A stretch of 27,219 nucleotides of DNA from Oscillospiraceae bacterium. GTDB lineage: Bacteria > Bacillota > Clostridia > Oscillospirales > Ruminococcaceae. The notes below the pieces were generated by a model. That model was not told where the DNA came from, did not search any database, and saw only the letters and a program-made list of their open reading frames with translations. Made by a program: the position numbers and the translations under genes. The stretch spans positions 1 through 27,219 of the forward strand of contig DXNX01000010.1 of the NCBI GenBank assembly GCA_019413245.1. Reading direction: 5' to 3'. Below are positions 8,161 to 15,670 of this stretch, piece by piece; the stretch's first letter is position 1; each line of letters begins with the position of its first letter.

Positions 8161-8169
8161 TGCTATAGT
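8161..8169 (+). promoter_or_regulatory. Predicted extended -10 promoter of the symporter gene
   Basis: TGCTATAGT fits TGnTATAnT and lies 47 bases upstream of the ATG at 8217. The -35 region at 17 bp is poor, which suits activation by a regulator such as the nearby AraC-type protein. Confidence 0.5.
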
Positions 8170-8216
8170 GAGAGCACAAATAAAACCGCTGCACACTTTT
8201 AAGGAGGAGAAACCGT

Positions 8217-9704
8217 ATGCCAAAAAAACATCTCAGCGCCAGCGAAATCGACGGCGTCCAGTACCGTCGCGCCAAGCTCTGGCAAATTATCTGCTACGCC
8301 TGCAATGGCCTTGTGGGTATGAGCGTTTACTCTCTGATTGGTATGTCCAGCTATTCGGCCAGTATCGGGTACGGCATCACGACCGCCGCAGTGGGCATTA
8401 TCCTGACCTGCTCCCGTATTCTGGACGCCATCACCGACCCGCTTCTAGCCTTTGTGTATGATCGGGTCAACACCCGATTCGGCAAGCTGCGTATTTTGCT
8501 GGTAGTTGGCTATCTCATTGAGGCGGCTGCTCTCTACGGTATGTTTACCGGCTTCTCTTCCAAAGGATTGGGTCTGCCGGTCTTTGTTTTGCTCTATGTG
8601 GGCTACGTCATTGGTTACACCGTCACCAACATGACAGCCCAGACCATTCCTGCCATCATGACCAACGACCCCACCCAGCGCCCCACCATCGGCGTCTGGA
8701 CTACCGCTTTCAATTATCTGGTGCCCATGGCCATGTCCATGGTGATGAACGTAGTGCTGCTGCCCAAGTTCGGCGGCCAGTACAACCAGGCCTTCCTCTC
8801 CGCTGCCTGCGCTATCACACTGGCGGTGGCCGCAGTGGGCACCCTGCTGGTCTGTCTGGGCGTTTCCTCGTACGACAAGCCCGAAACTTTTCTGGGAACC
8901 AAGAAGTCTGAGCCGTTGAAAATGGCGGATATCATCGAAGTGCTGAAGCACAACAAACCTCTGCAATGCTACATTGCCTCCAACGCCTCGGACAAATTGG
9001 CCCAGCAAGTAGCCAGTCAGGCCATCATCAACACCCTGTTCAACGGCATCATCATCGGCAACATGGGCCTGGCTACCATCCTGACAGTCATCAGTATGGT
9101 GCCCTCCATCTTCTTTGCAGCCTTTGGTGCCAGATATGTGGGCAAGCACGGCAGCAAGAAGGGAATTGTGACCTGGACATATGTGAGCATGGCCATCACG
9201 GTGGTATTGGTGGTCTTTTTCCTGTCCATCGACCCGACTCGGATTGGCGTCATAGGCAGCTCTGAAATGATCATCAATACAGTACTGAACCTGCTGCTCA
9301 ACGGTTCCAACATGTGCATTACTACCTCCAATACCTCTTACATGGCTGATGCTATCGACTTTGAGCTGGATCGCTCCGGCCGGTATATTCCGGCGGTTGT
9401 TTCCGGCACTTACAGCCTGGTGGACAAGCTCATTACCTCCTTCGCGGCGGTCATTGCCACCGGTGCCGTGGCGCTGCTGGGTTACACCACCACCATGCCT
9501 CAACCCACCGACCCCTGCACCACCCCCATCTTCTGGATGACCATGTTCCTCAAGTTTGGCCTGCCTATCATCGGATGGATCGTTACCTTGGTGGCTATGC
9601 GCGGTTGCCCTCTGACCAAGGAAGAAATGGTCCATGTACAGAAGCGCATCGCTGAAAAGAAAGCCGCTGCCCGGGCCGAGCTTTTTGCCGAACAGTTGAA
9701 GTAA
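8217..9704 (+). CDS. GPH-family (MelB-like) sugar:cation symporter
   Basis: Predicted cytoplasmic-membrane symporter importing a glycoside or oligosaccharide with Na+ or H+. The protein has 495 residues and about twelve hydrophobic helices. GPH hallmarks are visible: the short N-terminal loop leading to helix 1, the DAITDPLLAFVYDRVNTRFGKLR segment near residues 66-88, which is the family's cation-site and loop 2-3 motif (D-x-x-x-DP then D-R-x-x-T-R-x-G-K-x-R), and YMADAIDFELDRSGRYIPAVV-like sequence near residue 380, the second conserved loop (D-x-x-D...G-x-R). The C-terminal 35 residues are charged and end in an alanine-rich helix. It has AAGGAGG 9 bases before the ATG. It heads a plus-strand series with GH2, GH43 and two further enzymes, so it likely supplies their substrate. 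The sugar is not predictable. Confidence 0.92.
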   Translation: MPKKHLSASEIDGVQYRRAKLWQIICYACNGLVGMSVYSLIGMSSYSASIGYGITTAAVGIILTCSRILDAITDPLLAFVYDRVNTRFGKLRILLVVGYLIEAAALYGMFTGFSSKGLGLPVFVLLYVGYVIGYTVTNMTAQTIPAIMTNDPTQRPTIGVWTTAFNYLVPMAMSMVMNVVLLPKFGGQYNQAFLSAACAITLAVAAVGTLLVCLGVSSYDKPETFLGTKKSEPLKMADIIEVLKHNKPLQCYIASNASDKLAQQVASQAIINTLFNGIIIGNMGLATILTVISMVPSIFFAAFGARYVGKHGSKKGIVTWTYVSMAITVVLVVFFLSIDPTRIGVIGSSEMIINTVLNLLLNGSNMCITTSNTSYMADAIDFELDRSGRYIPAVVSGTYSLVDKLITSFAAVIATGAVALLGYTTTMPQPTDPCTTPIFWMTMFLKFGLPIIGWIVTLVAMRGCPLTKEEMVHVQKRIAEKKAAARAELFAEQLK

Positions 9705-9710
9705 ACCCGC

Positions 9711-9747
9711 ACAAAAACCGAAAGGGTTTGCCCCTTTCGGTTTTTGT
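9711..9747 (+). terminator. Intrinsic terminator between symporter and GH2 genes
   Basis: ACAAAAACCGAAAGGG (9711-9726) and CCCTTTCGGTTTTTGT (9732-9747) are perfectly complementary with a 5-base loop. It begins 6 bases after the symporter stop and ends 27 bases before the GH2 start, so it may lower downstream expression rather than isolate it: no clear promoter fits in the short gap. Confidence 0.85.
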
Positions 9748-9774
9748 CCTGAGACGAGAGAAGGAGTATTTTCC

Positions 9775-11958
9775 ATGAGTGAAACGATCGTATTGAATAC
9801 AGGCTGGACCTTCACCAAGGAGGAACACAGCGAACCCGTGACCCTGCCCCACACCTGGAATGCAGTGGATGGGCAGGACGGCGGAAACGATTACTACCGT
9901 GGCAGCTGTACTTACGCCCTTCAGCTGCCGGCTGTCCGGCTGCCGGAAGGCGGCCGGGCGGTGCTGCAGTTTGACGGCGTGGCTATGACAGCGGTGGTCA
10001 ATCTGAACGGGCAGAAGGTGGCCGAGCACAAGGGCGGGTATTCCACCTTCCGGGTGGACATCACCGACGCGCTGCAGGACACAAACGCCCTCACCGTCGA
10101 GGTGGACAACAGCGACAACGACACCGTCTACCCCCAGAAGGCGGACTTTACCTTCTACGGCGGCATCTACCGGGAGGTGACGCTGCACATTTTACCCGCC
10201 GCCCACTTTGCTATGAAGGAAAACGGGGCGGTGCCGGTGAAGGTGACCCCGGTGGTCACCGACCTGGCAACCCGCCGCTGCGAGGTGACGGTGGAGGCCC
10301 TTGTGGTGGACGCCGACAGGGTGCGCTTTGCCCTGGACGGTCAGGAAATGAGTGCTCCGGTGGAGAACGGTACCGCCAAGGCTGTTTTTACGCTGGAGAA
10401 TGCCCGCCTGTGGAACGGTTTGGACGACCCGTATCTGTACACCGTCACTGCCAGCCTCGATAACGGCGAAACACAGTCCGCACGGTTCGGCTGCCGCAAA
10501 TTTGAGATCGATCCGCAAAAAGGCTTCTTCCTCAATGGCCGCTCCTACCCGCTGCGAGGTGTTTCCCGCCATCAGGACCGCAAGGGGGTGGGCGTTGCCA
10601 TCACCAAAGAGATGATGGAGGAGGACCTGGCCCTGATTCTGGAAATGGGCGCCAACACCATCCGGCTTGCCCACTACCAGCACGCCCAGACCTTCTATGA
10701 CCTGTGCGACGAGAAGGGCCTGGTCATCTGGGCCGAGATCCCCTACATCACGATGCACATGCATAATGGCCGGGCAAACACCCTGGCCCAGATGGAGGAG
10801 CTCATCGTCCAGAACTACAACCACCCCTGCATCGCGGTGTGGGGGCTTTCCAACGAGATCACCGCTGCCAGCCCGGTGAATGAGGAACTGCTGGAAAACC
10901 ACCGTGCCCTCAACGACCTGGCCCATCGTCTGGACCCCACCCGGCCCACTACCATGGCCAACGTCTTTATGCTGGAGATCACCAGCCCCATTCTGGAAAT
11001 CCCCGATGTGAACAGCTATAACCTGTATTTTGGCTGGTACCTGGGCGAACTGGACCAGAACGACGACTTCTTTGACGAATACCATGCCAAGTATCCTGAC
11101 CGGTGTATCGGCTTCAGTGAGTATGGTGCCGACGCCAACCCTGCCTACCAGACTTCCGACCCTGAACGGGGCGATTACACCGAGACCTACCAGTGCGTCT
11201 ACCATGAGCACATGGCAAAAATGATTGCGGACCGTCCCTGGCTGTGGGCCACTCACGTCTGGAATATGTTTGACTTTGCCGCCGATGGCCGGGACGAAGG
11301 CGGCAAGAACGGCGAAAACCAGAAAGGTCTTGTCACCTTTGACCGCAAGATCAAAAAGGATGCCTTCTACCTTTACAAGGCATACTGGAGCAAGGAGGCC
11401 TTTGTGCACACCTGCGGCAGCCGGTATGTGGACCGGGCCGAAGATGTCACCGAAGTCAAGGTCTACTCCAACCTGCCGGAAGTGGCTCTCTATGTGGATG
11501 GAAGGCTGCAGGAGACAAAGCAGGGGGATAAAGTGTTTACCTTCCGGGTGCCCATTACCGGCAAACATTCCATCGAGGCCCGGGCAGGCGGCTATTCCAG
11601 TGTGATTCTGGTGAACCGGGTGGATACCCCCAACCCGGCCTACGCCATGGCCAACCGGCGGGAAGTAACCAACTGGTTCGATGGTGAGCTGGACGAGACC
11701 TGCTGGAGCGTCAAGGACAATATGGCCGCCGCTATGGCCGATGCCAAGGTGGGCCCCATACTCAAGCAAATCGGTGATAAGGCGGCCGCCTCCCGGGGGG
11801 ATGTGGCTGCCGTCGTCAAGGACAACCCGGCTCTGGTGGCTATGATGCAGCGGGCCATGCAGCGGATGACCATTGAGGGCATGCTCAGGCAGGCCGGCAC
11901 CGACATTGAGGATATTAAGCAGCTCAACCGTGTGCTGCAGGGTATTTCTAAGGAGTGA
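9775..11958 (+). CDS. GH2 beta-glycosidase (beta-galactosidase/glucuronidase type)
   Basis: Predicted retaining exo-beta-glycosidase acting in the cytoplasm; no signal peptide is present. The protein has 727 residues. The order is a sugar-binding jelly-roll (LPHTWNAVDGQDG and YYRG near residues 24-42), an Ig-like domain, a TIM barrel from about residue 240, and a C-terminal Ig-like domain resembling DUF4982 (EVKVYSNLPEVALYVDG near 561-580). Acid/base E361 lies in WGLSNEI and nucleophile E449 in SEYGA. Residues about 621-727 form an extra helical tail rich in Ala, Met and charged residues, which GH2 enzymes do not usually have. The ATG at 9775 has AAGGAG 8 bases upstream. The stop overlaps the ribosome site of the GH43 gene, so translation is likely coupled. 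The specificity is uncertain; beta-galactosidase, glucuronidase and mannosidase-like activities all occur in this fold. Confidence 0.92.
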   Translation: MSETIVLNTGWTFTKEEHSEPVTLPHTWNAVDGQDGGNDYYRGSCTYALQLPAVRLPEGGRAVLQFDGVAMTAVVNLNGQKVAEHKGGYSTFRVDITDALQDTNALTVEVDNSDNDTVYPQKADFTFYGGIYREVTLHILPAAHFAMKENGAVPVKVTPVVTDLATRRCEVTVEALVVDADRVRFALDGQEMSAPVENGTAKAVFTLENARLWNGLDDPYLYTVTASLDNGETQSARFGCRKFEIDPQKGFFLNGRSYPLRGVSRHQDRKGVGVAITKEMMEEDLALILEMGANTIRLAHYQHAQTFYDLCDEKGLVIWAEIPYITMHMHNGRANTLAQMEELIVQNYNHPCIAVWGLSNEITAASPVNEELLENHRALNDLAHRLDPTRPTTMANVFMLEITSPILEIPDVNSYNLYFGWYLGELDQNDDFFDEYHAKYPDRCIGFSEYGADANPAYQTSDPERGDYTETYQCVYHEHMAKMIADRPWLWATHVWNMFDFAADGRDEGGKNGENQKGLVTFDRKIKKDAFYLYKAYWSKEAFVHTCGSRYVDRAEDVTEVKVYSNLPEVALYVDGRLQETKQGDKVFTFRVPITGKHSIEARAGGYSSVILVNRVDTPNPAYAMANRREVTNWFDGELDETCWSVKDNMAAAMADAKVGPILKQIGDKAAASRGDVAAVVKDNPALVAMMQRAMQRMTIEGMLRQAGTDIEDIKQLNRVLQGISKE

Positions 11959-11963
11959 ACACC

Positions 11964-13778
11964 ATGAAGCAGACCTACTGTAATCCCCTGGATCTGGGTT
12001 ACCGCTACCAGCATATGAAGGAAGGTTCCCGCGTTGAGGGCTTCCGGGAGGGCGCTGATCCTACGCTGGTGTTTTTCAAGGAGAAATACTACCTGTTTGT
12101 CTCTATGTCGGCGGGGTTCTGGTACTCCGACGACCTGCTGCACTGGGAATTCCACCCCGACACGGATCTGTTGATCTACGACTATGCCCCCGATGTACGG
12201 CAGGTGGGGGAGTACCTGTATTTCTGCGCCAGCCGCAAGGGGAAAAACTGCCCGATCCTGCGTTCCAAGGACCCTTTGCACGAACCCTTTGAGCAGGTCA
12301 GCACGCCCTTCGCCTTCTGGGATCCCGACCTGTTCCTGGATGATGATGGCCGGGTGTATCTCTACTGGGGTTGCTCCAATACCACCCCTATCTGGGGCGT
12401 GGAGATGGACCCCAAAACCATGACCCCCATCGGGGAGAAGAAGGAACTGATCTTCGGGCAGGAAGAGTCCCTTGGCTACGAGCGCCCCGGCGACAATGGG
12501 GTGGTGGACCGGGAGGCAAGTGTGGTGTACCAGGCACTGAAACAGCACTACAATCCCACCACCGGCAAACTGGAATTCCCTCCGGAGATGCAGCACATCC
12601 CCGGCATGAGCACCGATGATCTGGCCGCCATGTTCTTCGCGGTGGGCAAGCCCTACATCGAGGGGGCCTACATGACCAAGCACAACGGCACCTACTACCT
12701 GCAGTATGCCTGCCCCGGCACCCAGTACAACACCTACGCCGACGGCGTCTATACGTCGGATTCTCCGCTGGGACCCTTCACCCTGCAGATGTCCAATCCC
12801 TTCTCGGCGGTGCTCGGCGGATTTATGACAGGTGCGGGCCACGGCAGCACCATCGCTGATCGGTACGGCAACTACTGGCACGCCGCCACCATGCGCATCT
12901 CTGTCAACCACGACTTCGAGCGCCGGGTGGGGCTGTTCCCGGCGGGGTTCGACCGGGACGGAGTGTTGTATTGCAATCAAAATTTTGCCGATTATCCTCA
13001 TCGCATCCCGGCGGGCACCTTTGATGCCGCAAACTGGCAGCCGGAATGGATGCTGCTGAGCTATAACAAGCCGGTCACCGCCTCTTCCACGGCAGCGGAC
13101 AGCAACCCGGCTCTGGCGGTGAACGAGACCTGCCGGGACTGGTGGAGTGCGGGCAGCGATACTCCCGGGCAGTGGCTCTGCGTGGACCTGGAAAAAGAGC
13201 AGGACATCCGGGCCATTCAGGTGAATCTGGCCGATGAAGGTGTGGTGGTGGTCTTTCCTGCCGACAGTTACGGGGATGCCCGCAAGACCCGGCACATAGA
13301 ACTGCAACCGCAGATTTCTCGTTATACGGTGGAAACCAGCCTGGATGGGGCTACCTGGACTACCCGGGAAACGGTGGCCCGGGAATGTTCCAACGGATAT
13401 TATGAATACCCTGAAGGCATCCGTGCCCGGTATGTGCGGGTGACGGGCGGCGAGCTGCCCTACGGTCAAACCCTGCGCATCAGCGGGCTGCGGGTGTTCG
13501 GCAACGGGGACGGGGACAAACCCGCCCGGGCCCGGGCCTCCGCTGTGCGGGTCAGCCCGCTGGACGGCAAGGTGCACTGGCAGCATCTGGAAGATGTGCA
13601 GGGCTGCAATGTGCGCTACGGCATTGCTCCCAACAAACTCTACCACAGCTGGCTGGTTTACGGTGCCGACGAGGTAAATCTGTCCACCCTCGTGGCGGGG
13701 CAGACATATTACGTCTGTGTGGACAGCTTCAACGAAAACGGCATCACCACCGGCGAAATCATCAGAATGGAGGGGTGA
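11964..13778 (+). CDS. GH43 glycosidase with C-terminal accessory domains
   Basis: Predicted inverting hydrolase of beta-xylosidase or alpha-L-arabinofuranosidase type. The protein has 604 residues. The N-terminal five-bladed propeller shows the GH43 triad: D32 in GADPTLV, D122 in FWDPDLF, and E233 in YIEGAYM. It is followed from about residue 365 by a discoidin-like F5/8-type C domain (VETSLDGATWTTRETVA, then ARYVRVTG, typical of the fold) and a last fibronectin III-like module ending in GITTGEIIRMEG. No signal peptide is seen. I chose ATG 11964 because AAGGAG lies 8 bases upstream; the in-frame GTG at 11955 lies within that ribosome site. The gene follows GH2 by five bases and precedes the TIM-barrel gene by three. 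Substrate unknown. Confidence 0.9.
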   Translation: MKQTYCNPLDLGYRYQHMKEGSRVEGFREGADPTLVFFKEKYYLFVSMSAGFWYSDDLLHWEFHPDTDLLIYDYAPDVRQVGEYLYFCASRKGKNCPILRSKDPLHEPFEQVSTPFAFWDPDLFLDDDGRVYLYWGCSNTTPIWGVEMDPKTMTPIGEKKELIFGQEESLGYERPGDNGVVDREASVVYQALKQHYNPTTGKLEFPPEMQHIPGMSTDDLAAMFFAVGKPYIEGAYMTKHNGTYYLQYACPGTQYNTYADGVYTSDSPLGPFTLQMSNPFSAVLGGFMTGAGHGSTIADRYGNYWHAATMRISVNHDFERRVGLFPAGFDRDGVLYCNQNFADYPHRIPAGTFDAANWQPEWMLLSYNKPVTASSTAADSNPALAVNETCRDWWSAGSDTPGQWLCVDLEKEQDIRAIQVNLADEGVVVVFPADSYGDARKTRHIELQPQISRYTVETSLDGATWTTRETVARECSNGYYEYPEGIRARYVRVTGGELPYGQTLRISGLRVFGNGDGDKPARARASAVRVSPLDGKVHWQHLEDVQGCNVRYGIAPNKLYHSWLVYGADEVNLSTLVAGQTYYVCVDSFNENGITTGEIIRMEG

Positions 13779-13781
13779 GCC

Positions 13782-14633
13782 ATGCCCAAAAAGGCAGTCC
13801 AGCAATTTATGCTGGGAACGGTACTGAACAATGAAACCCAGGCCCGGGAAACGCTGGCTGCACTCAAGGCCGCTGGGTACGACGGCATCGAGCTGTGCGG
13901 TTTTATGATTCATCCCATCGGGTTCATGGTCAAGTTGCTGACCAAGGCCGCCGGTATGCCGGTGGGCAAGGGGGGCAATTTGGACTGGCACAAGCTGGTA
14001 CAGGAGTCCGGACTGTCGGTGGTCAGCCTGCATACCGATTTGGGCAGTCTGGAACGGGACGCGAAAGCAGTGGCGCAGGAAGCCCGGAGCTTCGGGACCA
14101 GGTATGTGGTCATTACCGGCATGTATCGGTTTGACTACGGGGACGAAGTCGCTGTACATGACCTGGCTGCCAGGCTGAACAAGGCCGGGGAGGCCCTGCT
14201 GCAGGAAGGTGCGGAGCTGCTCTACCACAACCACAACTGTGAGCTGCGCCGGGTGAATGCCCAAAAACGGGCCTATGACATTTTACTGGAGGAGACCGAT
14301 CCTCGGTTTGTGAATTTTGAGTTCGACAGTTACTGGTTCACCGAGGGCGGCGCCAACGCCCTTGCCTGGATGCAACACCTTGGCTCCCGCATGAAGCTGT
14401 GGCATATTAACGACCGGGGGAGTCGGATAAAGGGATCTGCGGTGACCCCCATCCTGAAAACCGACAGTATGGAACTGGGTACCGGCAACATGGATCTGGA
14501 CGGCCTGCTGCAACAGGCCCTGCAGGTCAACGTGGAGGCGGTGATCCTGGAGAGTCACCGCAACTGGATTGACGGCAGTCCGGTGAAAAGTGCGCAGGTC
14601 AGTGCACAATTCCTGAACCGGGTTCCGGGATAA
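13782..14633 (+). CDS. Sugar phosphate isomerase/epimerase-like TIM barrel protein
   Basis: Predicted metal-dependent xylose-isomerase-like enzyme (AP endonuclease 2 superfamily, as in IolE, IolI and related sugar isomerases), cytoplasmic. The protein has 283 residues, the usual size. Conserved strands are visible: AAGYDGIELCGF near residue 28, VVSLHTDLG near 80, LLYHNHNCELR near 145 (metal ligand region), VNFEFDSYWFTEGG near 175 and LWHINDRG near 210, followed by ELGTGNMDL and a final VILESHRNW strand with a conserved glutamate. GGAGGGG precedes the ATG by 6 bases and three bases separate it from the GH43 stop, so it is part of the same operon. Its substrate may be the sugar released by GH2/GH43 or a keto-sugar derivative; this is inference from position. 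Confidence 0.87.
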   Translation: MPKKAVQQFMLGTVLNNETQARETLAALKAAGYDGIELCGFMIHPIGFMVKLLTKAAGMPVGKGGNLDWHKLVQESGLSVVSLHTDLGSLERDAKAVAQEARSFGTRYVVITGMYRFDYGDEVAVHDLAARLNKAGEALLQEGAELLYHNHNCELRRVNAQKRAYDILLEETDPRFVNFEFDSYWFTEGGANALAWMQHLGSRMKLWHINDRGSRIKGSAVTPILKTDSMELGTGNMDLDGLLQQALQVNVEAVILESHRNWIDGSPVKSAQVSAQFLNRVPG

Positions 14634-14668
14634 AAACAAAGAGAAGGCAGAGTGAAGGGAAAAATACT

Positions 14669-15481
14669 ATGAAAGCTACTTTCGAAAGCGTACAGGGCAA
14701 AGTTGCCGTTGTGACCGGTGCAAGCAGAGGCATTGGCGAAGCGATTGCACGTGTGTTTGCCGCCAATGGAATGAAAGTCGTGCTGGCCGCACGCAGTGAG
14801 GAACAGGGGCAAAAGGTGGCAGAGGAAATCGTTGCGCAAGGCGGCGATGCCGTCTTTGTCCGTACCGACTGCAGTGATCCTGCACAGATCAAGGCGTTGG
14901 TGGAGAAAGCGGTGGAAATCTACGGCCGGCTGGACGGCTTTGTATCCAATGCCGGAATCGGCATGGGCGGCAATCCCTTGCATGAATATGATATGGAAGC
15001 GTATGAGCGGATTTTTGCGCTCAACAGCGAAGGTGTATTTGCCGGTATGAAGTACGCAGCGGAGGCGATTTTCCGCAGCAAATCCAAAGGCGGATTCCTG
15101 ATCAATGTCGCATCGGTGGCCGGACTTGTTCCGCAGCGGGGACAGGCACTGTATACCGCAACGAAATTCGGCGTAGTCGGTATGACCCGTGCCGCAGCGC
15201 TGGATTACGCCGCCTATGGAATCACGGTCAATGCAATCTGCCCCGGATATACAAAGACCAGCATCTTCGGTGATATTCCGGAAGCTGCAATGACCATGTT
15301 TGCGAAAGACTGTCCGGCAGGCAGAATGGGAGATCCGATGGAATGTGCCTGGATGGCTTTGTTCCTGGCAAGCGATATGGCCCGGTACATCACCGGCGCG
15401 GCCATTCCTGTAGACGGAGCGCTGAGCGCAGGACATCAGAATGTAACAACCTGGAAAAATCCAGGGCTTTATTGCGAATAA
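14669..15481 (+). CDS. Short-chain dehydrogenase/reductase (classical SDR)
   Basis: Predicted NAD(P)-dependent oxidoreductase, cytoplasmic. The protein has 270 residues, normal for classical SDRs. Landmarks in order: TGASRGIG nucleotide-binding motif (residues 17-24), NAG at about 92-94, catalytic serine in NVASVAG, and the Tyr-x-x-x-Lys pair in YTATK, then CPGYTKTSI and an AIPVDGAL segment typical of the C-terminal end. It follows the TIM-barrel gene by 35 bases with a modest GAAGGGA ribosome site. Its base composition looks less GC-rich than the flanking genes, with AGA arginine codons and more A/T at third positions, which suggests separate acquisition. It could oxidise a released sugar or its lactone in the same pathway; substrate unknown. 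Confidence 0.9.
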   Translation: MKATFESVQGKVAVVTGASRGIGEAIARVFAANGMKVVLAARSEEQGQKVAEEIVAQGGDAVFVRTDCSDPAQIKALVEKAVEIYGRLDGFVSNAGIGMGGNPLHEYDMEAYERIFALNSEGVFAGMKYAAEAIFRSKSKGGFLINVASVAGLVPQRGQALYTATKFGVVGMTRAAALDYAAYGITVNAICPGYTKTSIFGDIPEAAMTMFAKDCPAGRMGDPMECAWMALFLASDMARYITGAAIPVDGALSAGHQNVTTWKNPGLYCE

Positions 15482-15578
15482 GGCAAAACACGGAAACAGT
15501 CTCTCCTGACATAGCCTGAACGTGGAAATCCCGGATGGACTTGCCAAAACTCACACAAGAGAATAGCCTCCCTTTTTT

Positions 15579-15621
15579 AGCCGTTTGGTTTCTGGTGATA
15601 CAGGATCAAGCGGCTTTTTTT
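15579..15621 (+). terminator. Weak intrinsic terminator after the SDR gene
   Basis: AGCCG (15579-15583) can pair with CGGCT (15611-15615), followed by a run of T. The stem is short with a long loop of about 27 bases, so it is weaker than the other terminators here. The minus strand lacks a clear U-tract for the Pel operon. Confidence 0.55.
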
Positions 15622-15670
15622 CATGAACCCACGAACCATGCAACACGGGGAAATCTATATTTCCGTTTTA

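Noticed and set aside
8445..9854. 469-codon minus-strand frame opposite the symporter gene
   Set aside because: A hydrophilic His/Gly-rich shadow; the plus strand encodes a clear GPH transporter with ribosome site and terminator.
11640..14264. 874-codon open frame on the minus strand opposite GH2/GH43/TIM-barrel genes
   Set aside because: It is antisense to three well-supported genes with catalytic motifs, its protein is low-complexity (His, Gly, Val, Gln rich) and matches no family; GC-biased third positions create long antisense frames.
15482..15670. Possible small RNA or minus-strand terminator in the convergent gap between SDR gene and Pel operon
   Set aside because: Only a weak plus-strand hairpin with T-run is present; no U-tract hairpin on the minus strand and no promoter-like sequence could be supported.
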